NCBI RefSeq assembly: GCF_026151205.1
Contig: NC_087083.1
Location: forward strand, 5,124,460 to 5,188,459
Source: Bolinopsis microptera
Lineage: Eukaryota > Ctenophora > Tentaculata > Lobata > Bolinopsidae
Reading direction: 5' to 3'
DNA length: 64,000 nt
Numbering within the stretch: position 1 is the stretch's first letter; the number at the start of each line of letters is the position of its first letter. The position numbers and the translations under genes were made by a program. The notes under the pieces were generated by a model that was not told the DNA's origin, made no database searches, and saw only the letters and a list, made by a program, of their open reading frames with translations. This document shows positions 34,500 through 45,942 of the stretch, piece after piece.

Positions 34500-35350
34500 T
34501 TGATCAGGATTGACTTCACTAACAGCTAATAGTAATAATATAAAATTGAAGCTGTAAGCGAAATTCGCGTCGCACGATCGAGCGCGTACGCGTGATCGAT
34601 GCGATAAATCGATCGATCGCGCGCGCGATATTATATATGAGTATTGCTGAAAGCACAGTGTAAGGCCTACACGGACCGCCTCTAACTTACTGGGCCGCGC
34701 TCAGCCTGTCATTCCGCCAAATCATTATGTTAATGAACATAATAGCCTGGGGTCCTCAGGTAACCTCTAACTAGCCAATCCCTGTTTACATGCCGTGTAG
34801 CAGGGGACTAGAAAGAGCTAAACTAGTACTAGTAAGCGGGGCATAGCCAATACACTATACTTCCATCATTGAGTATATTACCAACCAAAAGGAAAATTTC
34901 CTTGTGTTTGGAATCTACCAAGACGAAAGTTGTACAATCCAGCGAAATTCCGAAGAATCATGGCCCAGCTCACGGCTGTTCTAGCGTGGATTCTAATCCG
35001 ATAGGATTGACATACGTTTGTTGTTTGTGCATGCCACTTCTCGCGCGCGCCGCCGTATTATCTCTGATATTGGATACGAAACATGTATCAACGATAGGAT
35101 TACGTCATTCCTGGTTGGACGACGTTCGCTGTCCTAGGGCGAACCGATCGCATTTCAGATCGTCGTCCGATCGCTAGGCGCTCGGATTTTATTATTGAGA
35201 GGCGATAGGATAGAAAAAAATCCGAGAGCCTAGCTCTGCGCAGAGAGGCGCCTCTAGGATTTTACGTTTCCGAGAGGTGTACTCTCGGATTTATGTTTCC
35301 GAGACGTGTGCTCTCGGATTCATCATTTCCGGGAGATAAAATGCGTGTTG
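34500..35350. other. CG-rich stretch with CTCTCGGA/CCTATCG clusters
   Basis: Notable for CGATCG and GCGCGC runs (34560-34635), a segment at 34670-34765 that is inverted at 52045-52125, and clustered TCCGAGAG and CGATAGGAT motifs in both orientations from 35150 to 35345. The same motifs form a second cluster at 36775-37010. No coding support. Confidence 0.55.
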
Positions 35351-35452
35351 CGCGTTTCCGAACTCAAATAAAATTCCATCGAGATCGAAAACATGAAAAA
35401 AAGTAAAATATTAACTTTTAGTATGTTTTCATTCTTCCGCAAAATAAGTGAG

Positions 35453-35460
35453 AAAATATA
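35453..35460 (+). promoter_or_regulatory. TATA-like box of the 5S gene
   Basis: AAAATATA lies 24-31 bases before the 5S start, the position at which many invertebrate 5S genes carry an upstream TATA element. Confidence 0.5.
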
Positions 35461-35483
35461 CAGAAGCAAAATTCATCATCCTT

Positions 35484-35602
35484 GGATACGGCCATACTCG
35501 GTTGAGTACACCCCATCTCGTTCGATCTGGGAAGTTAAGTAACTGCAGGCCGGGTTAGTACTTGGATGGGTGACCGCCTGGGAATTCCCGGTGCCGTATC
35601 CT
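35484..35602 (+). rRNA. 5S ribosomal RNA
   Basis: 119 bases with the closing stem GGATACGGC / GCCGTATCC. The internal control region is intact: box A GAAGTTAAGTAACTG at about 35531 and box C GGATGGGTGACCGCCTGGGAA at 35564. GGTTAGTACTTGGATGGG, invariant in eukaryotic 5S, is present. A T-run (CTTTTG) directly after is a pol III terminator. Only one copy is present; it may be a dispersed single gene, or the head of a 5S-derived SINE, which the terminator argues against. Confidence 0.93.
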
Positions 35603-35605
35603 TTT
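35601..35605 (+). terminator. pol III T-run terminator of the 5S gene
   Basis: CTTTT directly after the closing stem of the 5S rRNA. Confidence 0.6.
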
Positions 35606-35844
35606 GTTATATTTCCGAAGAATTGTTTTACTGAACAGAAGAAATTGTGTATGGCTTTTTCAGAATTGCAGTGGTTATTAAGAATAGCATTTTATCCTTA
35701 GCAATATAGTCTATGTTCAAACGCAAGGAAATGTTTCCAAATGTCAGAATAACATGGCTTAGAATAGCTACAAAGTTTTGTCTGAAAGGGCTTATTCTAA
35801 GATCTATCTGAAACATTCTGCTCAAAATTGATTAGAATATATTC

Positions 35845-36560
35845 TTAAGTTAACTTGAAGAGTACTACAAGGTATCCTGAAGTTAACTTGAAGGGTACTA
35901 CAAGGTATCCTAGAGTTAACTCAAAAAGTACTACAAGGTATCCTGAAGTTAACTTGAAGAGTACTACAAGTTATCCTGAAGTTGGCTTGAAGAGTACTAC
36001 AAGTTATCCTAGAGTTAACTCAAAAAGTACTACAAGGTTATATCCTGAAGTTAACTTGAAGAGTACTACAAGGTATCCTGATGTTAACTTGAAGTGTACT
36101 ACAAGGTATCCTAGAGTTAACTCAAAAAGTACTACAAGGTATCCTGAAGTTAACTTGAAGGGTACTACAAGGTATCCTAGAGAATTAACTCAAAAAGTAC
36201 TACAAGGTATCCTGAAGTTAACTTGAAGAGTACTACAAGTTATCCTGAAGTTGACTTGAAGAGTACTACAAGTTATCCTAGAGTTAACTCAAAAAGTACT
36301 ACAAAGTTATATCCTGAAGTTAACTTGAAGAGTACTACAAGGTATCCTGATGTTAACTTGAAGTGTACTAAAAGGTATCCTAGAGTTAACTTGAAGAGTA
36401 CTACAAGTTATCCTGAAGTTGACTTGAAGAGTACTACAAGTTATCCTAGAGTTAACTCAAAAAGTACTACAAGGTTATATCCTGAAGTTAACTTGAAGAG
36501 TACTACAAGGTATCCTGAAGTTAACTTGAAGAGCACTACAAGGTATCCTAGAGTTAACTT
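35845..36560 (+). repeat. 30-bp minisatellite with higher-order structure
   Basis: About 24 copies of a 30-bp unit (ACTTGAAGAGTACTACAAGG plus TATCCTGAAGTTA). Variants (AACTCAAAAAG, and a 33-bp form with TTATATCCTG) recur in the same order, giving a higher-order block of about 240-250 bp that starts near 35960, 36200 and 36380. Because 30 is divisible by three, the array stays open as (KSTTRYPEVNL)n for 124 and 131 codons, but this needs no selection. Confidence 0.9.
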
Positions 36561-36774
36561 TTATAATTATAGAGAACTACAAGTTAGCTTCAAGTTATCA
36601 TTTATCTACTTAATTTAACCTAAACAACCTCCATGTTGTTGTAGCCTGCAGGTGACCGTGGATCAACTTAAGATAAAGCGATGATATGATCCTGAAGTTA
36701 ACTGACAGAAAGCATGAAGTTTCAACCTACAGTTAGATATGCGTCGTCTTCCAATTATATCGGTCCTGATATTT

Positions 36775-37010
36775 GAAATTTTATCGCCTCTCGGATTTGC
36801 TCTCAGATCCTATAGGATTTGAGTATCCTATCGGGTCCGAGAGCAAATCCTATCGGCACTCGGAATTGTTAAATCCTATCTCCGCTAAGATTAGCGCTCG
36901 GATCCGATAGGTTTTTAATTTCCTATCGGGTCCGAGAGCAAATCCTATCGCCTCTCGGAACTTACACATCCTATCGCCGCTCGGCGATAGGAATTCATCG
37001 GAGGTATTAT
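36775..37010. repeat. CTCTCGGA/CCTATCG motif cluster, right of the 5S gene
   Basis: Repeated CCTATCGGGTCCGAGAGCAAA (twice, about 36827 and 36925), TCGCCTCTCGGA (twice) and the palindrome CCTATCGCCGCTCGGCGATAGG at about 36970. It mirrors the cluster at 35150-35345. Confidence 0.6.
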
Positions 37011-37499
37011 ATCCTGGGGGGACTGGATCGGCGTTAGGATTGATAAAATCCGAGATATCTCGGACGCGCTAGGATAAATCCTAGGGTAATCCTGTCTAAT
37101 TAGAATCGCAGAAATCGACGTTCTGATCTGAATTAACAGCCGTGCCAGTACTCGCGCGATCAATTAAATGAAAAAAGATTTCGCGGTTTCCATTTACGAG
37201 TGCAGAAGACGTTTCCCTGAATTTTGTAGGGGATTTTGCGCGCCGCACGTGTGTTACAATATTTATCATTGTAGAATCTACGACGATTGTAGGACTGAAT
37301 CCCTAACGGACGGAATCACTACCACCCAAATATCATTACTGGTAGTGATTTAGTCCGTTAGGGATCCGAAAATGTACCTCAATCCCTACCAGTTGATCTT
37401 AGTTCACTAGTTCTAATATCATGACATGATCTGAGCCGGGGCTCTCATGGAGTGCTTGCTATGGGGCCTGTCAGACATGTGATCCACAGACTTACGTAC

Positions 37500-37810
37500 G
37501 CAATGAGGAGCCCTAACGAGAACGAGCGTACTAAATCACTCTACAGTCGATTTTCGAGATTGTTCTAAAAGGGTTCCCGACAGTTGAAACCAACTTCAAT
37601 CGATGTATTTTCGGACGCTGATTCCGAATCACCCCCCATGACATAGGGTTAAAATGCTCCCCTGACGAGATATAGGCGAAAAACTGTCTCGATCACGTGA
37701 TATGACCGTATAAGGAAGTTAGTTTAATTTCTCGTTAGGGTTAGGGTTTCAGCATATGCTTTTGTTAAGGATTGGGTTAGGGTTAGGGTTTGGATCAGAT
37801 AAGAGGGTTA
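37500..37810 (+). repeat. telomere-motif repeat family, copy 3
   Basis: The reverse complement of the 50055-50335 copy, with long exact words (TAAGGAAGTTAGT, CACGTGATATGACCG, CACCCCCCATGACATAGGG). It holds three blocks of (TTAGGG)1-3 at 37738, 37774 and 37803, separated by CAGCATATGCTTTTGTTAAGG. Confidence 0.85.
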
Positions 37811-38042
37811 GGGTTTCGAATAATCGTTCAGGACCAGCTAGAGAACGGGTTGAAAAAGTCACGTGACAGTCGAGTGTAGAGTGATTAATTATCATCCTAA
37901 CGAGAACTGGTTCGGATCAAGTCATCCATAATGACCTGCTATACGACAATACAGTGATGTGAACCTTCACATGCTCGGTATCTCAATCAGCTAGCGGGAA
38001 TAATATATAAACCCGCAACGCCTGTGTTCATCTTATACCACT

Positions 38043-38608
38043 ATGTCTTCCTCATCCATCGAGTTTATTCCTGGCAGAAAGAAAGGCAGCCGCAACGTCC
38101 TCTACGATGGTCACCTCTACCACCTTAACAGAAAGAAGGAAGACAAGACCTACTGGAAGTGCAACAAGTGCAAGTCCCGCCTGATCCTTGTCCAGGACAC
38201 CTTCTGTTCTGCTACCCCTCTTGACCACGAATCTCAACCAGCACAAATTGCAGCCCACCGCTCCAAGTCTAAAATGAAGACCCTCGCAGCTACTACTGAG
38301 AACTCAACTAAGCAGATTGTTGCAGACTCTGTCGCTGGACTATCCTTCGAAACCTCGTCCCGGCTCAACTGTGATCCCAAGTCCTTGGCACGACTAGTCA
38401 GACGAGCCAGACTGGCAGCCTACTCCCATCCTGTCAACCCCATCTCCTTAGAAGACCTGGTGATTCCTCCTAACTACCTGACCTCTCCCGTCCTTGTGGA
38501 GACACCTGCAGAGCGAGGGACTTGCTGCTGACTACTCTATCGACAACTCTCCTATCAGAAAGTCCTTCATGCAGATTGGAGCTCTCCCCTTCGTTCCAGT
38601 CAGTGATG
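38043..38608 (+). pseudogene. MULE transposase N-terminal part, catalytic core deleted
   Basis: FLYWCH finger: GHLYHLNRK, YWKCNKCKSRL, DHESQ, with the spaced C, C, H, H. Then SLARLVRRAR and LEDLVIPPNYLTSPVLV, which normally precedes the catalytic domain. At about 38493 the sequence jumps out of frame to WRHLQSEGLAADYS and IGALPFVPVSD, which normally lie after the third catalytic residue. The whole DDE core is missing. The 162-codon frame (to 38531) still encodes an intact finger. Confidence 0.85.
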
Positions 38609-41600
38609 GACCCACTTGTGGAAGAATGTTCCAAAACCCTCTTAGAAACAGATTATCCCGAAGATCTCCTAGGTACATACAAATTGAACGAAGATATCAC
38701 AGTTCACTTGAACAAAATAGCAGACAAATGTCTCCAAAAGACCAAACATCCCAAAATAACCAAAAAGGGATCCATAAATAAACAACCCTGGTTCACACAA
38801 GCCACTAGAGAAGCTAAAATATCCTGTACTCGTGCAGCTCAAATTGTTTCTGATTTCCCCAATAGCGATTATCTTCGAAAAAATTTTTACCAAGTAAAAA
38901 ATACGTACAAAAGTTTAATTGACCGTACCAAAAACAAATATCTTGACAAACTGAATACAGATATCGAATCTGGTAAAATTCTTAACTGGAAACAATTCAA
39001 AAAACTGAAAAAATTTAAAGGAAGAGTTGACAAATTTGATTGCCATGACATGGACAACTTTCAAAAATTCTTTGGTAAACTTTATGCCAATGCACATAGC
39101 ACCATAACTGTAGAGAATAAGGAAGAAATGCTTCAAAATGCAGAGGCTATTAACAATAAGTGCCAACCATCCCCTGCACAATCAATACTCAATGGCCAGA
39201 TCTCTGTGGACGAAATATCTACTGCGCTCTCTTCACTCAAAAACGGCAAAAGTTCCTCGGAGGATATGATATGCAATGAAATACTGAAGACCTTGTCCAC
39301 AACAAATACACAACTCCTTTGCAAAGTATTTAACCGCTGTTTGGACACTGGAACTTACCCGTGGAACAACAGCATCATAACACCCCTACACAAAAAAGGC
39401 GACAAAGATAATCCCGACAATTACAGAGCAATTGCTGTGAGTAGTACAATCGGGAAACTATTCTCGACCATTATGCTAAACAGGATAATCAAGTTCAAAA
39501 ATGAATACAACCCGGACCCCATAAATCAACTTGGCTTCGCTAAAGGAGCTCAAACATATGACCACATACTCACACTCAACACCATTACGTCTAAATACAA
39601 AAAGCTCAAGGTTCCCGTCTATGCTGTTTTTGTGGACTTCCGGAAAGCTTTCGACTCTGTTTGTCGTGAAGCTCTTTTCTTAAAGTTAGCTAAACTAGGT
39701 ATCACTGGCAAAACATTTAATGTTCTTAAACATATGTATAAAAATTCCACTGGCCAGATAAAACTATCTGGATTTGTCAGCGAAAAATTTGATATCAATA
39801 AAGAAACTGAACAGGGTCATCCACTTTCCCCTGATCTTTTTAAAATATACATCAGAGATCTTTCCCCTCGACTAGAATATGATAACTGTCCGAAACTAAT
39901 GAACCAACTTATCAGTCACTTACTATGGGCAGATGATCTGATACTCTTGGCACTGGACCCCAAAACCCTCCAAAAGCAACTCGATGCTTTGAACAATTTC
40001 TGCTTGGAATGGGGCGTCGAAATTAATGCAGATAAAACTAAACTCATGAAATTTAATTCCCGCTTCGATAATTATCAGCTGGTTCCCCTCAAAATTGGTA
40101 ATCACTTGTTAGAAGAAGTCGAGTCATACTGTTATCTAGGAATCGAAATACACAAATCCGGCACATTCACAAATGCCCGAACTGAGCTCAAAAAGAAAGC
40201 CATGCGTGCACTTTATGGCATGAAAAGCTCAGTAAACAAATCCAAATTATCATTCCGTTCTCTAACAACACTCTTTGACGCTCTTATTAAACCTATCGTT
40301 CTTTACGGAGCGCCTATTTACACACCTAATATGGCTATCATAAAACACATAACAAAACAAGTCGATCTCAATATGGATCCCGACACAAAAACAAAATTTC
40401 AAACTAGTATCCTCAAGAAAATTAGTCTTCTGAACAGCGAAAAAGTTCACCTTCACTTTCTTAAATGGTCACTGGGTGTAAATCGTAAAACCAGCAACGC
40501 AGGCGTCTGGGGTGAGTCAGGCCGCTACCCATTAATCTATGAATGTATTAACCTCACTCTCAAATATACCCAACGCTTGAAAAATCTCAAAGATAACTCC
40601 CTTGTATCCTTAGCTTTCAAAGAACAGATGAACATGAAATTGGACTGGTACAGGGGTTTGGAGCCTGTCCTCGCGCTAGACCCATGTTTCTCTACCGATC
40701 ATGTCACAGCCTACCGCACACTCAAAAACAATCACTCCAAGTCAATTTTCGAAAGAAACCCGAGTATCGCAAAACCACCAAAAGAGGACTTTCTTATTCA
40801 CAACGGTTTCAAGAAACGAATTCCTCCGCAATCAACACAACCCATCGGGAGTAAAATATTCACACCACACGTCATTACTAAAACTTTGAAAAGTAGCTTT
40901 AGAGAATATTGGGGGTCCTGTATCAACACTTCTCGGAAATTAGAATTCTATCGTGACCTAAAATCCAAATTTAACAAAGAGTATTACCTAGACAGTGTCA
41001 TTAAATATGCAGACCGTGCTAATATCACAAGACTGCGGATCAGTGCACATCGACTCGAAATTGAACTTGGCCGATACAATCAAACTCCTCGCGATGAGCG
41101 AATATGCTCCTGGTGCAATATAGTCTTAGGTTCTGGTATTATTGAGAATGAAGATCACTTCCTTAACCATTGTGATCTTAACGCTGCATCAAGGCGAAAA
41201 GTCCTAGACAAGATCCAATCAATCATATCAAATTCAATCAAACCATCTGCGTCATCTTGTTCTGTTTACACTGTCATCCCTGGAGCAAACGTCCTCAAAT
41301 TCATCAGCAGCAACAGTGAAATCATTGAATTAATCACGAATGAAAGTCAAGTCCACCTCACGAGAGTCGTTGCTAGATTTGCCACTACGTGTTTTAACAA
41401 CCGCAAGAAATTCGTCGACTCTCTGGCCAGTACATGAACACTGAAAATCACTGTACCAGCGCTTTTTTTCTTTTCGCGCAACAAAGAGTGCAAAGTGGCC
41501 TGGCTCAAGCATTAGAGCATTACCAAGGCGATTGTAAACAAAATATTTTTTGTCAAAATATTTATGTTTCACTTTAGTTTAAGTTATATTAATATAATAA

Positions 41601-41700
41601 ATTCAAATCTTATGATATTGTTATTATCTTAACAGTTACTATTGTAGCTTAAGATTTTAAATTTGTATTCCTTGTATTCCTTGTATTCCTTGTATTCCTT
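38609..41700 (+). mobile_element. LINE with intact RT frame, (TTGTATTCC)n tail
   Basis: Encodes reverse transcriptase only. The frame runs without a stop from inside the MULE through the LINE to 41437, about 940 residues of LINE. RT motifs: IITPLHKKGDKDNPDNYRAI, VYAVFVDFRKAFDSV (A), EQGHPLSPDLFKIYI (B), LLWADDLILLAL (C, with Trp replacing the usual Tyr or Phe of xADD), INADKTKLM (D). A late C-terminal cysteine-histidine motif is WCNIV...EDHFLNHC. The endonuclease domain is absent by 5' truncation. The 3' end is four copies of TTGTATTCC. GTGATG at 38603-38608 and 41701-41706 is the short target duplication; the MULE reading is restored across it. The long open frame argues for a recent insertion. 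Non-LTR, Jockey/I-like; clade not fixed. Confidence 0.9.
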
Positions 41701-42137
41701 GTGATGTGGACCAGGCGTGGCGGCTTCTCAAACCTTCTCTTCCTGCTGAGATGACTGCCTTCGCAAGATACTTTGAGTCGACATGGATCGGAACCACCTC
41801 CACCCCTCCTCCCTTCAGGCACGACTCCTGGAATCACCACGAAGCGTCCCAGATGTTACTACCTCGTTCCAGCAACATCGCAGAGGGTTGGAACAGCGGC
41901 TTCGCCTCCTTGGTCAACTGTCACAACCCTTCCATCTGGAAGTACTTAGAGTGCATCAAGAGGGAGCAGACTTTGACAGACGTGAAGATCACCAACATCC
42001 TCACCAGAAGACCTTTCAAGAGAGCAGAAAAGTGGGAGAAGTTTGACCTGGAGATTCAGCGTATTGTTGATGATTATGATAACTTTAGGGATGTTACCGA
42101 GTTTCTGAAAGCTGTTGGATCTAAGATTTTGGGTTAA
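41701..42137 (+). pseudogene. MULE transposase C-terminal part
   Basis: Continues the MULE after the LINE: DQAWRLLKPSLPAEMTAF, ARYFESTWIGT, FRHDSWNHHEASQML, NIAEGWNSGFASLVNCHNPS, IWKYLECIKREQTLTDVK, ending VGSKILG at 42137. The SWNHH and NIAEGWN signatures are diagnostic for FLYWCH-type MULEs. It is open to its natural stop. Confidence 0.88.
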
Positions 42138-42483
42138 TGCTTTAATGTTTACTTATTATTGTGTGATTTAAATTACTGTATCAGTATATTATCTATTATT
42201 CTTTGACCAAATTTCTGCTTAGTCAATTATCACGAAAAATCTAATAATAATTAACAAAAAATAAAATAATTAACTAATGAAATACGAATAATTATGCCTT
42301 TATTGCAAAGTTCAGTAGGGATCACATCAAAGTGGTTAGGTCTAGATATTAGCGGTAGTGATTTAGTCCGGTAGTGATTCAGTCCGAAAATATACCTCAA
42401 TCCCTACCAATAGTGATTGGTAGTGATTCAGTCCGTTAGGGATTCAGTCCGGTAGTGATTCAGTCCGCTCACCATCTACGACG

Positions 42484-43630
42484 GTAGCCGTCAGAAGTCT
42501 CACCAAACTGCTCGTATTTATAAATGTGCTCATATTTATAAATGTGTAGTGGATTTTGTAGTACATTTTACGCGCCGCGCGTACATTACAATATTTGACC
42601 ACCAAAACATGTTCCAACTTACCCTGGAATATAAATGCGCTACGGGGGTAAAGATTTTCGGTCTTGATTTTACCCGGATTTCCGTAATTTTGGGATGGGC
42701 GTGGCCTGAGTGGGTCAAGAGGTCGAAACTCAGTTTTTCCGATCGTTTAGGTCAAATACTACCTATTTAACCACCAAAACATGTTCCAACCTACCCCGGA
42801 ACACAAATCCACTACAACTGTGAAATCCACTACCAATCCACTACACAAATCAAGGAAACGTGCTCTCTGACTGCCCTTTATCCAGTAGATGTTTCAGAGG
42901 GTGTTTTCTCAGAAAATGGGGGTAAAATCCGCCACAAATGGGGGCAAAAATATGGGGGCCGCCACAAATTTTGAGAAAACATCGCCTCAAAACATCTCCT
43001 TTTATCAGCCAGAGGTTGTGTTCTCAGTTTTTGTGGCACAGCCCCCATTTTTAACAGTACTATTTTACCTTATTCCAACTTATTCGGACCTTAGCTATTA
43101 AAAGTAAGTGTGGCAAAAGTGTACCAAAACCCTTGCAAAATTTGGGACATAAAAATGCCTGTTATGTGGCTGGAAGGGAATTTTCATTCGGTTCAAAATT
43201 TTTATCCACGTATCAACTCATCCTCACATTAACCCAATTCCTGAAACTTGGCTCATCAATCTAATTACAAATTATATGATTTTAACTGTGTGACAAATTG
43301 ATTGTGTCAGAGGGTGTGTGTTCTGCTCATTTATTTTGGTGTAAGTTGCAACATTTTTATCCGGACCCAAAAAAAAACGGCACCCCGTGGCCGCTTTTAA
43401 GGTAAATATGTTACATATATTATACTCTAAATAGAGAAGAAGAGGATCTTCTTGATGTTTCTTCGTCATTAATTTGTATTAATATTACGTAAAAGTACTG
43501 AGTAGAATTGGAGTTATATCTTTTGATGTACAATTCACAACTTAGCTGTCATAAAAATGGATTTAGCAGAAATATTGAAATAAGAAGTATATTGTGATAA
43601 TATTTAATATGTCAGATCTTTTAATTATTC
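42484..43630. other. no gene; small direct and inverted repeats
   Basis: ACCACCAAAACATGTTCCAAC occurs at about 42599 and 42771. TTTTGTAG...GCGCGCCGC...TTACAATATTT at 42553-42597 also occurs at 37213-37263, just outside the MULE on the other side. CAGAGGGTGTTTTCTCAGAA near 42895 has an imperfect inverted partner near 42970. No exon is seen. Confidence 0.5.
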
Positions 43631-43634
43631 GGAG

Positions 43635-43724
43635 TTATTTGAATTTAATTATCAAGTTATAAGTGAGCTCATTAAATAATTATTTGAATTTAATTATCAA
43701 GTTATAAGTGAGCTCAATAAATAA
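43635..43724. repeat. 45-bp tandem duplication
   Basis: Two copies of TTATTTGAATTTAATTATCA...GTGAGCTCA(T/A)TAAATAA with one mismatch. Confidence 0.85.
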
Positions 43725-44677
43725 TTACGAATACATTAAGGATGTACAAGCGATCTGAATAATAAAAAGAAGGTATTAAACATCATAACAGGATTTAACA
43801 ACAACAAATCATTAACTACAAAATATCAAAACACATTCTTGCATCACAAAAAATTTCGGTAACAACAAATTTCGGTAACAAAATATACACACTGAGTTCA
43901 TCTGTAAACTACGCCCTTCCAAAAATATTATTCCATACAAATGTTACATGCTAGTATATTTCTGTTACATCTATAAAAAGTTCCACTAAAGGAAAGGGCT
44001 CGAGCTCCTTAATTAGTTAAGACGAAATTTTATTAATTGTTGTTGAAGACTTGGAAATATTTCGAACTTACGAAAAATATATCCTGTCAGAAATGAGAAA
44101 ATACCCACTTGCACTGAATAACTATCTCAGTTCATGGTATTGATTCAATTCTGAAAACCATAATATGCAAAGAATTAAGATAGACGTCGCTTTAATTATG
44201 CGGACAAATAACACATTAAAAATCTTGCGAGTCTCAGATAAAATTACTTTAACATACCAAAAATTAAAAATCTAACCATAAACAATTTGCCGCAAAAATA
44301 TATGATAGGATCTGAAACCACTTGCACTGAGGGAATGAAAATGCGATCGATAATTTGTTTACGAGTAAAATTATACAGTTTAGATAACTTTAACATGATC
44401 TTTAGCTGCTTGAGGAAACTCAAATATAAGTATTAAAGTTAAACTGTCGGAACTTTAAAAAGGATCGTTTCTGTAGCTGTTCCTTGAACCAGTTCCGAAA
44501 AAATCGTTAAAACAAGAAAATCCACGAGCTGTCATGAAATAAAGTTGAAATAAAATGTCTCGTGGTTGAAGCTGGAGTATTAGGTTACTGAGAACTAACG
44601 ATTTATTAAGTAGCACTTTAAGTCATTTGAAAAGCCACGCGACTGCGTAGGGCACGCGTAAATACTATATCCAAATC
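43725..44677. other. AT-rich, no gene seen
   Basis: Simple AT-rich sequence with short direct repeats (AAATTTCGGTAACAA twice near 43855). No coding or RNA feature is supported. Confidence 0.4.
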
Positions 44678-44680
44678 ATA

Positions 44681-44807
44681 TGACGTCATGATATGAAACC
44701 ACGTGACGTCATGATATGAAACCACGTGACGTCATGATATGAAACCACGTGAGTACGTGACGTCATGATATGAAACCACGTGTCATGACGTCAGATAAGG
44801 TGACTCA
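44681..44807. promoter_or_regulatory. array of CRE and E-box palindromes
   Basis: Five TGACGTCA sites (CREB/ATF consensus) alternate with four CACGTG E-boxes in a 26-bp tandem unit (TGACGTCATGATATGAAACCACG), followed by TGACTCA (AP-1-like). No start codon or exon is close downstream; it may be a plain minisatellite that happens to contain binding sites. Confidence 0.6.
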
Positions 44808-44809
44808 CT

Positions 44810-45810
44810 CGCCGACTGAATCGTCAGGAGCTGACCCGTCGCTTAGTTGCCTATAGTGTCCTGGCTCTATACTCCCAGATCGACTCTGAAATTGGGAGTG
44901 TCAGTTTATATAATTGTTATTATTGTTCAGTGAGTAAAATTGATGTTGTTTGCAAGTTTTGTTCAGAGTTCTGCTTGTGTATATCAAGTTTTGAAAGCAA
45001 ATTTAGAGTTTTGCTAGCGTATAATGTATATATCAAATTTTGATCTAGCATATTTTATTTCATTTATATCGAATTAAACAGATAATAACACCCTAGTGGT
45101 ATTAAACTTTTATAATAATAATTATCTATAATATATTATATAATATAATTAATCATAATACTCTTATCAAACCTTTATAACGAGCTTAGGAGCTATAATA
45201 CTGTCTTCAAATCTCACGTAAGCAGGTTGTCCTGACTCGTCTGTGGCGTACCTTACACTTCGTACAGCATCTGATTCCGTCTGGACGGGCAATTAGTTAA
45301 TTAATTAGCTATGTAGAGTGACGAATTTGTTGTTATATTGAATATTGATTACCGTTGGGTTTGTATGTTAAATCTTTACAAATTTCATAACAAGGCTTTG
45401 AATGGAAAATGGTATTAATGATAATTATAGTGGTCAGCAAACTTTCAGTACCATGTACTGGTTATCTATATTCTATGAACAATGTTCATTGAACATATAT
45501 TTTATCATATCATTATATTATTCGGTTATTTAATAAAAAACAGTGGCTCCAAAAGAAAACACCCGATTTGGACAATTCATATTCTCTTGTCATATTACAG
45601 TATAAAGCCCGTGGTGCACTAAGTCTCGATTGAATGGCTTGAATATACAATATACTATACATGTATACATTTGGGTATGTTTTCGATGTCAAACCATGTA
45701 ATGTTGTGAATGCTAAAAGTAAATATGTATATTCATTTATTTTCAACAACAAAAAATTCAAGTTCACATCTGCACACCCCCAATAACAAGTGTTAAATCC
45801 ACAAACAACA
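44810..45810. other. AT-rich, no gene seen
   Basis: Contains partly repeated AGAGTTTTGCT-like words (about 44970-45050) and TATAATATAATT-rich DNA. No supported gene. Confidence 0.4.
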
Positions 45811-45811
45811 C

Positions 45812-45942
45812 ACATTTCCCTATTATTTAACTATTTAACACATTTCCCTATTATTTAACTATTTAACACATTTCCTTATTATTTAACTATTTAACACATT
45901 TCCTTATTATTTAACTATTTAACACATTTCCCTGTTATTTTA
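45812..45942. repeat. 28-bp tandem repeat, about 4.5 copies
   Basis: Unit ACATTTCC(C/T)TATTATTTAA plus CTATTTAAC, nearly identical copies. Confidence 0.9.

Larger units (their letters stand above)
37286..42473 (+). mobile_element. FLYWCH-MULE, 5.2 kb, 10-bp TSD, LINE nested inside
   Basis: ATCTACGACG flanks the element at 37276-37285 and 42474-42483. Terminal regions carry inverted arrays of GGACTGAATCCCTAACGGAC and GGACTGAATCACTACC, followed by TTTTCGGA and a TACCTCAATCCCTACCA segment inverted at both ends. TATATAAA at about 38005 precedes the frame starting at 38043. A telomere-motif repeat copy lies inside at 37500-37810. The LINE accounts for 38609-41700. Confidence 0.88.

Noticed and set aside
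35855-36618. Two open frames of 124 and 131 codons encoding (KSTTRYPEVNL)n
   Set aside because: They result from a 30-bp tandem repeat whose length is a multiple of three. No promoter, splice site or non-repeat coding context.
37738-37808. TTAGGG blocks as evidence of a chromosome end or healing event
   Set aside because: The same blocks occur at the same place in other copies of a dispersed repeat, in both orientations, so they are part of the repeat.
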